Shown one piece after another: positions 45,355 through 57,905 of a DNA stretch of 64,000 nucleotides (positions are counted from its first letter, which is position 1; each line of letters starts with the position of its first letter). Both the position numbers and the translations under genes were made by a program. The DNA comes from Vitellaria paradoxa (lineage: Eukaryota; Streptophyta; Magnoliopsida; Ericales; Sapotaceae). The stretch lies in the NCBI GenBank assembly GCA_019916065.1, contig CM034240.1:19825894-19889893 (forward strand), given 5' to 3'. Under the pieces are notes generated by a model. It was not told the DNA's origin, ran no database searches, and saw only the letters and a list, made by a program, of their open reading frames with translations.

Positions 45355-47110
45355 CACATTCTTCTAGTGGCTCATCTTGAGGAGGCTCATCTACACAATC
45401 TCATGGTAATCATTCCAATCAGTTCACTGGTGGCCTTTCATCTCAACCTCACCCTGGTTCCTCAACTGGAGTGCACTACAGCTATCTAGTGGCCCATCGT
45501 CTCGGTCTTACCTTAGTTCTCCAACTGGTTGCACTACGACTATTGTAATAGTTCTTCCCACTTTCTTCGCCATTGTTCGATTCAAGATTGTCCCAATTAT
45601 CCAAGACTAGCCCTAGTCATTACAGCTTCAACCATCCTTAACAACCAATTTTTTCTCATCCAGCTTCTTTAAGCTCCACCTCATTCAGCTTCACGCATCA
45701 TTCTGCCACTGCCACCATTGGTGCCCATCTGTCTTCCTCTACCTCTATCTCCTTAGGTGATCTTGAGGCCATTGTTAAACAGGTGATATCTTCTTTTAGT
45801 CCTACTTAATCTGTTGCTATGTCTACTATTCCAAGTACATTTTCTTAGTTGTTTGATTATACCTATTGTAATTATATGTCTCCCGATTCTTCCTTATTTT
45901 CTTTCATGCATTTATACCTGATTTTTCCATTATTTATACTGATAATGGCTCCCATATGCATGCCAACCACGCAAGCCCTATCACTTCCACAAATCTTTCT
46001 CTTTCTTATGCCTATCACATACCTTCCCTTACCCAAAACCTTATCTATGTTGGTCAACTTTGTGATCTTGGTCTTATAGTTATTTTTTCTTTAAGTAGTT
46101 GTGTTGTTCAAGATTCACAAATGAGACAGATCATTGGGATAAGGCATAAATAGGGATGTTTGTTTGAGCTCATTTACCTTCAAACGCCATCTTCACCTTC
46201 ACCCATCTCAGTTTAGCCTATAGCCTCCATCATCACAACGTCATCTCTACATTTTTGGTACCCTCGTCTAGGTCATGCTTCTTTAAGTTGCTCACACTTA
46301 CTAGCTTATAGTGGTTAGTTAGGATCTTTCAAGTCAAAAATTTTTGATTGCTTATCTTGTCAACTTAGAAAACAATCTGCTTTACTTTTTAATGATAGTA
46401 ATTTTGTTTATTTAGCCCCATTTGATCTTATTCATTCTGATGTATGAGGACATGTTCCCAATGTTACCATGGATGGCTCTAAGTATTTTGTGATTTTTGT
46501 GGATGACTTTAATTGTTACACTTAAATATATCTACTACACCATTATTTCACAATTAACACAAATCTATTTTGACTTTACAAAAATGGTTCAAATCCAATT
46601 TTACCAACCTACTAAAGAATATAAAAAATCTAACTTTCTTCAGTTTCTAACCTAACAAGGTAGTATTCATCACCAATCTTATCTTGGCATTTCTCAGGAA
46701 AATAGTAGGGCTGAACATAAGCATCACTATATTCTTATTACTGTTTGTACCATCTTAATATCCCTATTCTATCCCGAGCAATTTTAGGGTGAAGCCGCTT
46801 TCACTGCCATCTATACCATCAATCGTATGCCTTTTCATCTTTTGTGTATTCTATCTCCCTATGAAAAACTTCATGGTCATTCTCCAACCTATACTCATCT
46901 TCGAGCCTTTGGGTGTGTCTGTTTCGTATTATTGCAACCTCACGAACACTCCAAACTTGAACCTCAAGCACGTTTATGTTACTTCTTAGGTTATGGTATT
47001 GAACATAAGGGCTATCAACTTTGGGATCCTATCTCTTAACATCACTGTATTTCTCAGCATGTCATTTTTTGAGAATATAAAATGCTATCATTCATGTCCT
47101 CTTCTCATCT
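45355..47110 (+). pseudogene. Decayed Ty1/copia Gag-Pol fragment
   Basis: Gag end and protease region, then SYAYHIPSLTQNLIYVGQLC at about 46000, HPRLGHASLS-like GAG-pre-integrase at 46260, FDLIHSDV and YFVIFVDDFNCYT at about 46430-46520, and LRAFGCVCFVLLQPHEHSK, CYFLGYGIEHKGYQLWDPIS at 46900-47036. The frame runs on as HVIFWEYKMLSF across 47067, the left border of the tandem duplication. Many stops. Confidence 0.85.
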
Positions 47111-50100
47111 TCCCGCTCATTCTCCCTTTCGTTGGTTTATTGACCTTACCATTAGAAGAAACCAAACATAAGTTCAAGTCAGAGAAGTAAGGATTTTTAG
47201 AAGAGTTTTACAAAATTTGTTCAAGAAGACCAACTTGAGTTTGTAGTTTTGGTGTTTTGTGTTTATACACTTTTCTGACATATATGTCGAGGTAGGGGGT
47301 TCTGACTTAATTTGAAGTTACAAAGGCATGATAAATATATGTAATAGCATAAGCAAAAGGATTATTCTCAATATAGAGGGTGATGAAAACCCACAATTTA
47401 AAAATTCTCTGGACATACTATGATAATTATCTACATTTTAAGCTTATGTACAACAAAGTTTATTAAAGTTAATTTTAATAGAAAGTAGACTATTTAAGCT
47501 TTAATTTGATGGTTCATAGGCTGAAAATGGATAAGAAATGAAGAATTTATAATTTTTCAAACTTGATTGTTTAGTTTGAACATTGACACTAATATAGTTT
47601 TTCATATAAAAATTATACTTTTAAGTTGAATTAATTTATCAAATTTTTACACATGTAATTAAACATATGAAAATGAAAGAGCCTCTAGTAAAATTTTCAT
47701 GATTTTTAGAGTTGAATTGAATTTTATAAAAATAGTGAAAACTGATCATTCTACATGGTCTAAGACAGATACATCTGTTTGGTTTTCTTAATATTTATAT
47801 TGATTGGGTATATGAATAAATTATAAATTTTGTTTTTATGAAACTAAGATTAATTTTAGGTTTTTTTTGTCTTTTGAATAACTGAAAATCATTTGTTTTC
47901 TATTTATATAAATTATTAAAGTTATGTCCAAAATTTATCTTTGTCAAGACAATTTTAATATAAAATTATTTTTACCTATTTAGTTGTATATATTCTTGAA
48001 TATAGTTACATGAGATTTAATTTGATTGATCTTGTAACAAGAATAATATTTTTGAATAAGCAACATGAAACTTAGACCCGAGAAAATATATTATTCAATA
48101 AAACTAATAAATTAAAAGGGTGAGAACAAAAATCTAATGTACTGAGAACTTTATATATGATGTGCTGTTGTTAAAAGAATCTGAATTTAAATTGATTTTT
48201 GTTATTGGGATCATAGAGGATATCAAAAGAATGGGTTCTAAAGCCTAATGGTCGAAAACCCCGAAACTTATGTAAGGTGGTTATAATTTCTAATAGACTA
48301 GTAACCTACAAAGCGTACATATGGCTCACTATAGCATATGTTTGTACTGGAACTGTAGGACTGGATTGCCTTTTTAGAGCAAAGATGTGATGGGCCAGGA
48401 CTACAAGACCAAAGTCATAAGTTATATGATAAGAACATTCTTAGACTATGGGACCAGATTGTATTATATGACTTAGGCCTAGAGATTTGTTTTTGGTTTA
48501 GTTTTGTGGCTATAAGATAAATTTATAGAGTACTTGACCCATAGTATATGATATTGTATAATGATGCATGATGAGATAGTGAGTAAACATGAGGGGTCTT
48601 GGCTTAGAGAATGATAATAATTTATATCCTATGGTTTAAATGTGAAAAATGAGAATTTATAGAAAATTTATAAATAGTACACATGAAATGGTTTTAAATG
48701 TAAATTTTATACTCAACAAAAAAATAATTTTATAGATAAATTTATGAGTATCACATGGAATTTAGTGCTCACCCCTACTATAGTTGATATTGCAAGGGCA
48801 AAGGTACGTGTAGGCTTTCGATGTAGCTAATTAGTCATTGCTATTAATGAACTTTCTAATTATTTTACTTTAAACATTTGAAATATAAACTTTGGTATAG
48901 TTTGGACTTTTTGGCCCATTTTTTAAGCATCTAGGAAATTTTTTTCACACTAGGCAATCTTCCGCCAATTTGTACAAGGTTAAGCGTCTTTTCAACTTTT
49001 TTACCAAAGTGAGAGGGAACTTGTTTACAGTACATACGAGTCTTATTTACTAGAGAAATGTTTACCCAGTAAACGCTTTTCAGTTGGATTTGGATAAAAA
49101 AATGTTTGTTGTACAAACGTTCTTGTCTAAGAGTCTATTATTTTTAATTACATTTTATATTCTTTTATCTTGTCATTTAAGCTCACATTTATCCTTAAAT
49201 GGATTGCAGTAATTGCTCGGATTATCTCCTTATAAAAATCTGCTCTCATTAACAAAAAGGCTCCAAATTATTTTAATTTTTTGATTACATATTTTTCTCA
49301 TTTTAGTTTTATTTTTAATTCTATGATTAAAGCTGTGTCAAATGAAAAATTAAATCAAATTAAAAGAGACTTGACATTTTAAAAAATTCAAAATATTAAT
49401 TTTTTTTAATTTTTACTATTTAATTATTTTTGAACATATTTTTTTACAATCACACTCAATTTTAATGGAAGACTTTTTTTAAAAAAAAATTAATAAAACA
49501 AAAATATTGATATTTATCAATTTGATTTTTAATTTTTTTATAGTTTCAAATTTTGTAATTTATAAAAATTATTTTGAAGATAATAGGATAATGACAATTA
49601 GATAAAGAAATAGACTCCAGCTTAAATAGTTGTTTTAATATCCAAGATTTAGGTTTTTACTTTTTGAAATTAAGATAACTATTAAAATTAAAGGAATTCA
49701 CTCTATTCCCTAAATTTTAACTTTGTCAAGCTAATTTTAAAAGATAATCAGGTGCTTCTTCTTTATTTTCAAGCTTTGGTTCAGAATTTCTAACCTAGTT
49801 TCATTTTTTTATTTCCTTTTCCTCTTTTTTTTATCAGGGATTTAGGTGTTTATTTTTATCTTTTCCCATTTGATCTAGATAGTTTTCTTGTGGAAAAAAA
49901 AATCCTTTTCTTTTCTCAGTTTTCTCTCTCATCTTTTTTTTCTTTTCCTTTGCATCAACTAAAGTAGACAAATTGATTTAAGACCTTGTCTCTCTACGGT
50001 TGTGTTTATTAGCTCTTCTTATGTTCAGTTTATCTGGTGGTGTATTGGGTTATGTTTGTTGGGTTCTCAAACCAATTTTGGTTGAACTTAAAATTTAAAG

Positions 50101-50212
50101 AACATAAACTATCTATTCTTTCTCTTTTTTTGGACTTTCAATAAAGTTGTAACTTGATTCACAAAGCAGATAAACTTAATTTCAGAAAAAGTATCGAAAC
50201 GTACCTGAGTAT

Positions 50213-50751
50213 TGTTAGAATTCATGGTTTTAACCATGATTTTTTCTTAATTTTAAACCAATATTTATGTGGGGTCCACATATTATTAAATTTGGATCAA
50301 AAGTGAAATTAAAAATATTTCATGTGAATTTTATAGTCTTATATTCAATTATTCAAAACCATGAATAGCTTGAATGAAAATTGGTTTCAAAGCAGTGATC
50401 TTGGTAATGCGGAAGTGGTTTTGTCCCACATTAAAAATCTATGAAAAATTCCTTAGACTTGTATATGCCAAGGTTAGAAAAAGAAGAAAGGCCCAAGGGG
50501 CACCCATGTGTGGCAAAAGGGGAAAGACTTAGATGGGTTATGTGCGCTGGTTATCCTACTTGGCCCATATTGGGCTTAGGTTCAAATTAAAAAAAAAATT
50601 ATTTTGCATACAAAGAGTAACCAAACAAAGAGTTGGTTTGCTAGAACACACAAATTGTCGCTTTCTTTTATGTATTGTGATCATTCTATCTTGAGAAACT
50701 AACGTCCATTAAAAACCAAAAGCTTTTGTGGGGGGCGAATTCAATCTTAAG
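50213..50751 (+). repeat. Copia LTR, copy in unit 1
   Basis: Begins TGTTAGAATTCATGG and ends near CTTAAG. Same LTR as 54453-54918 and 56881-57620; lacks a middle part found in the last. Confidence 0.75.
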
Positions 50752-50856
50752 ATTGTTAGAAAATTTTGTTCCAATCAATCACTATTTTTGAAAAATTACA
50801 AAAATAAAACTTACAATTTTGGAACAAAAAATCAAATGCACTGATCAAGTCTAGTA

Positions 50857-51352
50857 ATGATAATTGTTCCTAATAATATTTCTTCTACTTATTTGCTTGA
50901 GTCATATAATATTTGGCATGGTAGATCAGGCCATGTTAATTCGGGCACTTTACGTAGATTAATTAATTTAAATATTCTACTAAAATTTAACATTGATATG
51001 GAAGACAAGTATGAAACTTGTGTTGAAGCCTGGCTAAGGCTTCCTTTCATTTAATTGAAAGAAGTACTGAACCTCTAGAATTAATTCATACAAATATTTG
51101 TGATTTGTGATTTGAAGTATGTTCAAACTAGAGGTGGGAAAAAGTATTTCATTACTTTTGTTAATGATAGTACAAGATACGATCATGTATATTTGCTAAA
51201 AAACAAAGATAAAGCATTTGAAATGTTTATACAATATAAGAATGAAGTTGAGAACCAACTTAACAAAAAGATTAAAATGCTAAGTAGCGATAGAAGTGGT
51301 GAATATGATTCACCCTTTGCCCAAATCTGTGTTGAAAATGGCATTATTCATA
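50857..51352 (+). pseudogene. Copia GAG-pre-integrase/integrase fragment, unit 1
   Basis: Encodes SSTYLLESYNIWHGRSGHVN, then DLKYVQTRGGKKYFITFVND and KIKMLSSDRSGEYDSPFAQI, with a stop near 51053. It is cut at the duplication junction. Confidence 0.88.
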
Positions 51353-54300
51353 TTTTGAGAATATAAAATGCTATCATTCATGTCCTCTTCTCATCTTCCC
51401 GCTCATTCTCCCTTTCGTTGGTTTATTGACCTTACCATTAGAAGAAACCAAACATAAGTTCAAGTCAGAGAAGTAAGGATTTTTAGAAGAGTTTTACAAA
51501 ATTTGTTCAAGAAGACCAACTTGAGTTTGTAGTTTTGGTGTTTTGTGTTTATACACTTTTCTGACATATATGTCGAGGTAGGGGGTTCTGACTTAATTTG
51601 AAGTTACAAAGGCATGATAAATATATGTAATAGCATAAGCAAAAGGATTATTCTCGACATAGAGGGTGATGAAAACCCACAATTTAAAAATTCTCTGGAC
51701 ATACTATGATAATTATCTACATTTTAAGCTTATGTACAACAAAGTTTATTAAAGTTAATTTTAATAGAAAGTAGACTATTTAAGCTTTAATTTGATGGTT
51801 CATAGGCTGAAAATGGATAAGAAATGAAGAATTTATAATTTTTCAAACTTGATTGTTTAGTTTGAACATTGACACTAATATAGTTTTTCATATAAAAATT
51901 ATACTTATAAGTTGAATTAATTTATCAAATTTTTACACATGTAATTAAACATATGAAAATGAAAGAGCCTCTAGTAAAATTTTCATGATTTTTAGAGTTG
52001 AATTGAATTTTATAAAAATAGTGAAAACTGATCATTCTACATGGTCTAAGACAGATACATCTGTTTGGTTTTCTTAATATTTATATTGATTAGGCATATG
52101 AATAAATTATAAATTTTGTTTTTATGAAACTAAGATTAATTTTAGGTTTTTTTTGTCTTTTGAATAACTGAAAATCATTTGTTTTCTATTTATATAAATT
52201 ATTAAAGTTATGTCCAAAATTTATCTTTGTCAAGATAATTTTAATATAAAATTATTTTTACCTATTTAGTTGTATATATTCTTGAATATAGTTACATGAG
52301 ATTTAATTTGATTGATCTTGTAACAAGAATAATATTTTTGAATAAGCAACATGAAACTTAGACCCGAGAAAATATATTATTCAATAAAACTTATAAATTA
52401 AAAGGGTGAGAACAAGAATCTAATGTACTGAGAACTTTATATATGATGTGTTGTTGTTAAAAGAATCTGAATTTAAATTGATTTTTGTTATTGGGATCAT
52501 AGAGGATATTAAAAGAATGGGTTCTAAAGCCCAATGGTCGAAAACCCTGAAACTTATGTAAGGTGGTTATCATTTCTAATAGACTAGTAACCTACAAAGC
52601 GTACATATGGCTCACTATAGCATATGTTTGTACTGGAACTGTGGGACTGGATTGCCTTTTTGGAGCAAAGATGTGATGGGCCAGGACTACAAGACCAAAG
52701 TCATAAGTTATATGATAAGCACATTCTTAGACTATGGGACCAGATTGTATTATATGACTTAGGCCTAGAGATTTGTTTTTGGTTTAGTTTTGTGGCTATA
52801 AGATAAATTTATAGAGTACTTGACCCATAGTATATGATATTGTATAATGATGCATGATGAGATAGTGAGTAAACATGAGGGGTCTTGGCTTAGAGAATGA
52901 TAATAATTTATATCTTATGGTTTAAATGTGAAAAATGAGAATTTATAGAAAATTTATAAATAGTACACATGAAATGGTTTTAAATGTAAATTTTATACTC
53001 AACAAAAAAATAATTTTATAGATAAATTTATGAGTATCACATGGAATTTAGTGCTCACCCCTACTATAGTTGATATTGCAAGGGCAAAGGTACGTGTAGG
53101 CTTTCGGTGTAGCTAATTAGTCATTGCTACTAATGAACTTTCTAATTATTTTACTTTAAACATTTGAAATATAAACTTTGGTATAGTTTGGACTTTTTGG
53201 CCCATTTTTTAAGCATCTAAGCGTCTTTTCAACCTTTTTACCAAAGTGAGAGGGAACTTGTTTACAGTACATACGAGTCTTATTTACTAGAGAAATGTTT
53301 ACCCAGTAAACGCTTTTCAGTTGGATTTGGATAAAAAAATGTTTGTTGTACAAACGTTCTTGTCTAAGAGTCTATTATTTTTAATTACATTTTATATTCT
53401 TTTATCTTGTCATTTAAGCTCACATTTATCCTTAAATGGATTGCAGTAATTGCTCGGATTATCTCCTTATAAAAATTTGCTCTCATTAACAAAAAGGCTC
53501 CAAATTATTTTAATTTTTTGATTACATATTTTTCTCATTTTAGTTTTATTTTTAATTCTATGATTAAAGCTGTGTCAAATGAAAAATTAAATCAAATTAA
53601 AAGAGACTTGACATTTTAAAAAATTCAAAATAATTAATGTTTTTTAATTTTTACTATTTAATTATTTTCGAACATATTTTTTTACAATCACACTCAATTT
53701 TAGTGGAAGACTTTTTTTTAAAAAAATTAATAAAACAAAAATATTGATATTTATCAATTTGATTTTTAATTTTTTTTATAGTTTCAAATTTTGTAATTTA
53801 TAAAAATTATTTTGAAGATAATAGGATAATGACAATTAGATAAAGAAATAGACTCCAGCTTAAATAGTTGTTTTAATATCCAAGATTTAGGTTTTTACTT
53901 TTTGAAATTAAGATAACTATTAAAATTAAAGGAATTCACTCTATTCCCTAAATTTTAACTTTGTCAAGCTAATTTTAAAAGATAATCAGGTGCTTCTTCT
54001 TTATTTTCAGGCTTTGGTTCAGAATTTCTAACCTAGTTTCATTTTTTTATTTCCTTTTCCTCTCTTTTTTTTATCAGGGATTTAGGTGTTTATTTTTATC
54101 TTTTCCCATTTGATCTAGATAGTTTTCTTGTGGAAAAAAAAATCCTTTTCTTTTCTCAGTTTTCTCTCTCATCTTTTTTTTCTTTTCCTTTGCATCAACT
54201 AAAGTAGACAAATTAATTTAAGACCTTGTCTCTTTACGGTTGTGTTTATTAGCTCTTCTTATGTTCAGTTTATCTGGTGGTGTATTGGGTTATGTTTGTG

Positions 54301-55519
54301 GGGTTCTCAAACCAATTTTGGTTGAACTTAAAATTTAAAGAACATAAACTATCTATTCTTTCTCTTTTTTTGGACTTTCAATAAAGTTGTAACTTGATTC
54401 ACAAGGCAGATAAACTTAATTTCAGAAAAAGTATCGAAACGTATCTGAGTATTGTTAGAATTCATGGTTTTAACCATGATTTTTTCTTAATTTTAAACCA
54501 ATATTTATGTGGGGTCCACATATTATTAAATTTGGATCAAAAGTGAAATTAAAAATATTTCAAGTGAATTTTATAGTCTTATATTCAATTATTCAAAACC
54601 ATGAATAGCTTGAATGAAAATTGGTTTCAAAGTAGTGATCTTGGTAATGCGGAAGTGGTTTTGTCCGACATTAAAAATCTATGAAAAATTCCTTAAGACT
54701 TGTATATGCCAAGGTTAGAAAAAGAAGAAAGGCCCAAGGGTAGGTTCAAATTAAAAAAAAAAAAATTATTTTGCATACAAAGAGTAACCAAACAAAGAGT
54801 TGGTTTGCTAGAACACACAAATTGTCACTTTCTTTTATGTATTGTGATCATTCTATCTTGAGAAACTAACGTCCATTAAAAACCAAAAGCTTTTGTGGGG
54901 GGCGAATTCAATCTTAAGATTGTTAGAAAATTTTGTTCCAATCAATCACTATTTTTGAAAAATTACAAAAATAAAACTTACAATTTTGGAACAAAAAATC
55001 AAATGCACTGATCAAGTCTAGTAATGATAATTGTTCCTAATAATATTTCTTCTACTTATTTGCTTGAGTCATATAATATTTGGCATGGTAGATCAGGCCA
55101 TGTTAATTTGGGCACTTTACGTAGATTAATTGATTTAAATATTCTACTAAAATTTAACATTGATATGGAAGACAAGTATGAAACTTGTGTTGAAGCCTGG
55201 CTAAGGCTTCCTTTCATTTAATTGACAGAAGTACTGAACCTCTAGAATTAATTCATACAAATATTTGTGACTTGTGATTTGAAGTATGTTCAAACTAGAG
55301 GTGGGAAAAAGTATTTCATTACTTTTGTTGATGATAGTACAAGATACGATCATGTATATTTGCTAAAAAACAAAGATAAAGCATTTGAAATGTTTATACA
55401 ATATAAGAATGAAGTTGAGAACCAACTTAACAAAAAGATTAAAATGCTAAGTAGCGATAGAAGTGGTGAATATGATTCACCCTTTGCCCAAATCTGTGTT
55501 GAAAATGGCATTATTCATA
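51353..55519. repeat. Large tandem duplication, unit 2 (4167 bp)
   Basis: Direct copy of 47067-51352 with scattered substitutions. Its right end runs on into the rest of the copia integrase (GIIHKKNCTLY), which unit 1 lacks, so the integrase at 51353 is cut by the junction. Confidence 0.95.
54453..54918 (+). repeat. Copia LTR, copy in unit 2
   Basis: Direct copy of the LTR in unit 1, about 80 bp shorter because of a deletion after GGCCCAAGGG. Confidence 0.75.
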
Positions 55520-56880
55520 AAAAAAATTGCACCTTATACACCTTAGCAAAGGGAATTACTGAGTATAAAAATAGAACTTTAAAAGAGATAATGAATGCTA
55601 TATTAATAAGTTTTGGTTCACCCTCAAATTTTGGACGGAGCTTTGCTTTCCACAAACTATGTTCTCAACAAGATACTCTATAAAAATTGAATGAAACTCC
55701 TTATGAATAATGGAAAGGTCGAGAACCTACCTCTAAATTCTTAAGAATATGGAGATGTTTAGCTAAGGTGGCAATTCTAACTCTTAAAAGGACTAAAATT
55801 TGACCTAAAACTATTGATTGTATGTTCACTAGATATGCTCATAATAGTAGTGCATATTGATTTCTTATACATAAACCTGATAATTTTGAGGTACATGAGA
55901 ATACAATTATTTAGTTTAGGAATGCATCATTCATCTTTAAAAATATATTTTCTTATAAACCTACACAAGAATTGAGTTCTCTTAAAGAAACTTATGAAAG
56001 TATAGCTAGAAATGAACAAGATAAAAGGTCTTTGGAAAAAAGAAATGAAAATGAACCTCGACGAAGTAAAAGGGTAAGGACTACTAAATCCCTTGGTCTT
56101 GATTTTTCAACATTTTTGTTAGAAAAAGAACCTCAAAGTTGCAAAGAAGTAAGGTTTACTCCTGAAGCTCCTTTGTGGAAAGGAGTCATTGACAGTGAGA
56201 TCAAAAGATAATATTGATGATCCTTTAACTAAAGGCTTAACTAGAGATCAAGTGTATAATTCATCGAGGAAAATGGGTGTAAAGCCTATAAATTGAGAAT
56301 AGCAACAATGGCGACCTAACCTAGTTGACTGGAGATTCCAAAATCTAGGTTCAAACGGACAACCAAATTGTGGGGGTGCTCGTTAAGATCACTAAAGAAT
56401 TACTTCCTCTATCCTTTCCTGTGATGAAATAAATAGTGATGAGCCGAACCGTGTGTTAGGATGAGTTTTGCTTTTAATGATCCTTATATTTTGGAAGTCC
56501 AAGTGGAGCATAACAAGATACTTTTAATAAAAGATCACATATATTGAGTGTGAAGAAGCCGCTTCTATGGGAATAGATCAGGATACATTCTTTAGAGCAC
56601 TCAATGAAATTACCAGGCATGTCTAGGGCCAAAATAGATAGAATTAAAAGAGCCAAACTTAGTCAGAGATGAGCTGTGTGAATATTATTGTCTTGGTTTA
56701 TACAAAAAGTAAACAGTTCAAAATATCAAGTTCACTGGTTAACAAATAAACCCGATAATATATCATTAGATAAGGTTCAAAACCAAAAGCTATCTATCCT
56801 GATGCGGTAACTTTCCATTATACTCTGTGTCAAATCTACATCTACATTTGCATTTCAAACATTTCATTCAGGTGGAGGAT
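54919..56880 (+). mobile_element. Internally deleted copia: integrase fused to element 3' end
   Basis: Integrase relic at 55024-55683 (YFITFVDDSTRYDHVYLLKN), then NEPRRSKRVRTTKSLGLDFS and EAPLWKGVIDSEIK at 55972-56211, the start of reverse transcriptase. It then jumps directly to DNIDDPLTKGLTRDQVYNSS (about 56205), the C-terminal end of copia Pol. Nearly all of RT and RNase H is missing. A polypurine tract (GGTGGAGGAT) ends at 56880. Confidence 0.85.
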
Positions 56881-57620
56881 CGTTGGAATTCATAGTCTTA
56901 ACCATAATTTTTTCCTAACTTTAAACCAATATTTATGTGGGTCCATATATTATTAAATTTGGATCAAAAGTGAAATTGAAAATATTTCATGTGGAATTTA
57001 TAATCTTATATTCAATTATTCAAAACTATGAATAGTTTGAATAAAAATTGCTTTCAAAGTAGGGATCTTAGTAATATGAAAGTGGTTTTGTCCCATATTG
57101 AAAATCTATGAAAATTTCATGGACTTATATATGCCAAGACTGGAGGAAGGAAAAAGGCCTAAGGAGCACCCATGTGTAGTAAAGGGAGAAAGACTTAGAT
57201 GGATTATGTGGGTTACCTGTCCGGTCTGGCTTATATTGGGCTTAGGTTCGAATTGGATCAAATGACCCATGAGTGACCCATTATTTTTTAACTAACAACA
57301 ACTAATAGTCTGTTGTTTCTTTAGCAAACACACCTCCTTCAATTCTGCAAATAGACATATTTGGAGGAGGTGGCCTATTTATATATCCATTCTTGCATAA
57401 AAAATAGAGAGAGTTTTTGCATGAAAAATCATTGCATATAAAGATTTTTTTTTTTACATGGAAAAAATTTCATTTGCATACAAAGAGTACACACAAAGAG
57501 TTAGTTCGTTAGAACACACAAATTGTTATTTCATTGTGTGCGTTGTGATCATTCTATCTTAGGAAAGTGACATCCATTAAAAATTAGAAGTCTTTATGGG
57601 GGCTGAATTCAACCTTAAGG
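56881..57620 (+). repeat. 3' LTR of the deleted copia
   Basis: Starts CGTTGGAATTCATAG, following the polypurine tract, and matches the LTR copies at 50213 and 54453. It is longer (about 740 bp) because it keeps a middle segment missing from the other two. Confidence 0.75.
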
Positions 57621-57634
57621 ACATAGTGTCTAAT

Positions 57635-57735
57635 ACGAGATTTGATCAGTGCATTTGATTTTCTATCTCAAAATTGTAAGTTCTATTTTTATAATTTTTC
57701 AAAAACAGTGGCTCATTGGAACAAATATTTCTAAC
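57635..57735 (-). repeat. Inverted copy of the LTR-adjacent internal sequence
   Basis: TTGATCAGTGCATTTGATTT and what follows to GGAACAAATATTT is the reverse complement of 54925-55018 (and of the same place in unit 1), about 85% alike by eye. Confidence 0.8.
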
Positions 57736-57749
57736 TACAAGAAAAATTC

Positions 57750-57905
57750 ACGTCGGAAAAAGATGGAAATGCTAACAATGGAAGAGGTTGAGAACTTACC
57801 AGAGCTAAAACTTGCTCTGATAGAAAGAGAAATGAGAATAGCTTGAAGAAACGTGAACAGTTGGATGGATACAAAACTTTGGATGAATTAGACAACTTTG
57901 GGTAG
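57750..57905 (+). pseudogene. Short coding relic of an unknown gene
   Basis: KMEMLTMEEVENLPELKLAL and IEREMR are followed, in another frame, by SLKKREQLDGYKTLDELDNF and G-stop at 57903. A charged helical C-terminus with one frameshift. I do not recognise the family. Confidence 0.45.

Larger units (their letters stand above)
47067..51352. repeat. Large tandem duplication, unit 1 (4286 bp)
   Basis: The whole segment recurs in direct order at 51353-55519. Shared landmarks include TTTTGAGAATATAAAATGC at the left end, a copia LTR and an integrase piece at the right end. Unit 1 keeps about 53 bp near 48937-48985 and about 80 bp near 50500-50580 that unit 2 lacks. About 3 kb of AT-rich DNA (47.1-50.2 kb) has no recognised gene. 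Confidence 0.95.
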
